Source: Halorubrum sp. PV6
GTDB lineage: Archaea; Halobacteriota; Halobacteria; Halobacteriales; Haloferacaceae
Direction: 5' to 3'
Assembly: GCF_003990725.2 (NCBI RefSeq)
Contig: NZ_CP030064.1
Location: forward strand, 2,666,001-2,730,000
Length of the DNA: 64,000 nucleotides
The notes under the pieces are model-generated. The model searched no databases, had not been told where the DNA came from, and saw only the letters and a list, made by a program, of their open reading frames with translations. Shown here piece by piece: positions 62,317 to 64,000 of this stretch. The position numbers were made by a program, and so were the translations under genes. How positions within the stretch are numbered: position 1 is the first letter of the stretch; the number at the start of each line of letters is the position of its first letter.

Positions 62317-62961
62317 ATGAGCCTCATCGCGTTCGACTTCGACGGCACGCTCTCAGACTCGGAGATGACGGTCCTGCTCGCGGAGCGCGCGGGCGTCGCC
62401 GACGAGGTGGCAGAGATTACGGAGCGGGCGATGAACGACGAACTCAGCTACGCCGAGAGCCTCTACCAGCGGGCCGAACTGCTGGCGGGGCTCGACGAGG
62501 ACGCGGTCGCGGCCGCGTTCGACGCGGTCACGCTTCGGCCGGGCGCCGGCGACCTGATCGAGCGCCTGCAGGCCGAGGGCCACCACGTCGCCGTCCTCAC
62601 CGGCGGCTTCGAGCGCGGGGTCGAGGCCGCGCTCGCGAAGGAAGGCGTCACGGCCGACACCATCGTCGCCAACCGCCTGCCGATGGCCGGCGGCGCGCTC
62701 ACCGGCGGCGCGGAGGGGCCGCTCATCGAGGGGACGAAAGACGACGCGTTGGAAGCGCTGGCCGACGACGTCGGCGTCCCGATGGCCGAGACGATCGCGG
62801 TCGGGGACGGCGCCAACGACCTGCCGATGTTGGAGGTGGCGAACCTCGCGGTCGGGTTCGAGCCGAAGGACGCGGTCCGCCCCGTCTGTGACACGGTCGT
62901 CGAGTCGATGTTCCGGCTCGAAACCGTGTTAACGGGGTACGACGTGCTCTCAGAGGAGTGA
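62317..62961 (+). CDS. serB: Phosphoserine phosphatase
   Basis: 214 residues of the HAD family. Motif I is FDFDGTLSDSE (nucleophile Asp), motif II is VLTGGFERGVE, a conserved Lys is in EGTKDDALEAL, and motif III is VGDGANDLPMLEVA, the SerB form. It removes phosphate from phosphoserine, the last step of serine synthesis after SerA. The family may also include other HAD phosphatases, but GDGANDLPML is specific for SerB-like proteins. Confidence 0.88.
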   Translation: MSLIAFDFDGTLSDSEMTVLLAERAGVADEVAEITERAMNDELSYAESLYQRAELLAGLDEDAVAAAFDAVTLRPGAGDLIERLQAEGHHVAVLTGGFERGVEAALAKEGVTADTIVANRLPMAGGALTGGAEGPLIEGTKDDALEALADDVGVPMAETIAVGDGANDLPMLEVANLAVGFEPKDAVRPVCDTVVESMFRLETVLTGYDVLSEE

Positions 62962-63076
62962 CCGACGCGACGACGGAATGGGCGGTCCCGTCGGGAACAC
63001 CCACACTGTTTGGACGGGCGCTTAATAAGCAGCGGTGCGAAAACGATGGCATGATTGGCGTTTCTGGGGTGAGTCG

Positions 63077-63907
63077 ATGCTCCCGACACTGACGTACCTC
63101 CAGTTTCACCTCGTCTTCAGCCTCCCCGTCCTCGCGGCGCTGTGGTACCTCGCGCCGCGGTACGGCGGCGTTCGGCAACGACGAGCAACGGCGGGTATCG
63201 CGATCCTCGTCGCCATCGCGTACGTGTACACGACGCCGTGGATCAGTTATATGATCCGGCGGGGGGCGTGGGGGTACGCGGACGGCGCGGTCCTCGTCCG
63301 GGCGCTGTCGATCCCGCTCGGCGAGTACCTCTTTTTCGCCATCCAGACGGTCGTCACCGCGTTCGCGCTCCACCTGATCGGGTTCGACCCGACGTTCCGC
63401 GAGGGCGACTTCGACTGGCGGCCCCGGATCGCCGGCGTCGTCGCCGGGGTCGCGATGGTCGTCGTCGGCCTCTGGCTCGTCACGCTCGACCCCTCGTACC
63501 TCTACCTGGGCGGTCTGATCGCGTGGGTCGGCCCCGTCTTCGCGCTCCAGTGGTCGGTCGGCGGCGGGTACTTGGTCCGGACGCCGCGGATGTGGCTCGC
63601 GGCGACGCTCATCCCGGCCGCGTACTTCTGGGTCGCGGACCGGATTGCTATCGAGATGGGCACGTGGCGGCTCTCCGCGGAGCTCACGACCGGCGTGAGC
63701 GTCCTCGGGCTCCCGATAGAGGAGATGCTGTTTTTCGCCTCGGCCGGCGTGATGACCGTGAACGGCCTCGTGCTGTTCGAGTGGGTCCTCGACTGGAACG
63801 ACCGGCGCGGGCGGCCGACCGAGTCCTCGGTCGACGCGTTCGACCCGGACCGGAAGCCGGACCCGCCGGAGCCGGAGCCGGAAGCCGTCGAACCGATCAA
63901 TGACTGA
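63077..63907 (+). CDS. crtY: Lycopene cyclase (CrtYcd-type, membrane)
   Basis: 276 residues from ATG 63077. About seven helices. Two internally related halves each have a cyclase motif: TPWISYMIRRGAWGY with IPLGEYLFFAIQT, and later GTWRLSAELTTGVSVLGLPI with EEMLFFASAGVM. This is the fused heterodimer-type lycopene beta-cyclase of archaea and some fungi. It turns lycopene to beta-carotene. The upstream frame from GTG 63035 would add a charged 14-residue tail; the cttaataag box (63021-63029) permits a leader of about 25 nt before 63077. Its end overlaps the next gene by eight bases. Confidence 0.9.
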   Translation: MLPTLTYLQFHLVFSLPVLAALWYLAPRYGGVRQRRATAGIAILVAIAYVYTTPWISYMIRRGAWGYADGAVLVRALSIPLGEYLFFAIQTVVTAFALHLIGFDPTFREGDFDWRPRIAGVVAGVAMVVVGLWLVTLDPSYLYLGGLIAWVGPVFALQWSVGGGYLVRTPRMWLAATLIPAAYFWVADRIAIEMGTWRLSAELTTGVSVLGLPIEEMLFFASAGVMTVNGLVLFEWVLDWNDRRGRPTESSVDAFDPDRKPDPPEPEPEAVEPIND

Positions 63908-64000
63908 GGCGGCGACGGGGACGGGGGCGCGGAGCGACCCGACGGCGACGTGGCGCGACGAGGGCGCCCGGTCGGCGGTCGATCGCTGGTTCGCGCTGTA
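63900..64000 (+). CDS. Start of a protein, probably Brp/Blh beta-carotene dioxygenase (cut by window edge)
   Basis: 33 residues are visible, beginning MTEAATGTGARSDPTATWRD. The ATG lies eight bases inside crtY (atgactga), so the two are translationally coupled. In haloarchaea the gene after this cyclase is usually blh/brp, which cuts beta-carotene to retinal. The visible part is only an acidic tail and shows no domain, so the name rests on position alone. Confidence 0.45.
   Translation, partial: MTEAATGTGARSDPTATWRDEGARSAVDRWFAL

Overview
The window is chromosomal DNA of a halophilic archaeon, most likely of the Halorubrum group. The GC content is very high and the proteins are strongly acidic. 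There are archaeal hallmark genes: PCNA, Hjc, Hel308, the KEOPS subunit Cgi121, RIO1 with a Dim2-like KH protein, a thermosome and the archaeal IMP cyclohydrolase PurO. Most genes have an A/T-rich TATA-like box centred 24-31 nt before the start codon, which is the leaderless promoter layout of haloarchaea; I used it to choose several starts. No rRNA, CRISPR array or replication origin was seen.

Layout. 1-7.4 kb: end of an MFS exporter, a 7TM sensor kinase, PCNA, a phosphohexomutase, a rhodanese, Hjc, RIO1 and the KH protein. 7.5-17.5 kb: thermosome, LUD protein, tRNA-Lys with partial copies of its own 3' end, M20 and M29 peptidases, a zinc microprotein and pheST. 17.7-20.3 kb: a HalOD1 protein, a membrane protein that looks like an inactive M48 peptidase, and a two-gene operon of a MinD-like ATPase and an unknown coiled-coil-like protein. 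20.4-23.4 kb: a low-GC accessory island with a type IV pilin, a decayed IS6-family element, an IS5-like fragment and a Doc/Fic toxin. It ends at tRNA-Arg, beside which the tRNA 3' end is repeated at 81-bp spacing.

23.6-43 kb: a PAS histidine kinase, RimI, PepF, three APC amino-acid permeases in different arrangements with UspA domains (none, fused, separate overlapping gene), TPR/DUF424 genes, a class V aminotransferase, a thiamine-type ABC transporter (thiB-thiP-thiQ order) with a dyad operator, hisA and hisB. 43-57.7 kb: hel308-cgi121, tRNA-Gln, purO, small regulators and unknown proteins, upp, thrC, serA, a 16-bp tandem repeat, a zinc-finger protein with a start-site palindrome, a HEAT-repeat protein and uvrC. 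57.8-64 kb: a soluble taxis transducer, a cytochrome P450, small membrane proteins, a 2H phosphoesterase, serB, and lycopene cyclase overlapping the start of what is probably the retinal-forming Brp/Blh dioxygenase.

Themes: amino-acid metabolism and uptake (serA/serB, thrC, hisA/hisB, pheST, three permeases), DNA replication and repair (PCNA, Hjc, Hel308, UvrC), and sensing (two orphan kinases, one transducer, HalOD1). The least explained parts are the tRNA-tail repeats at two loci, a leaderless 15-codon mini-ORF coupled to the APC-UspA permease, the MinD-like operon, the degenerate peptidase, and several unexplained perfect palindromes in promoters.
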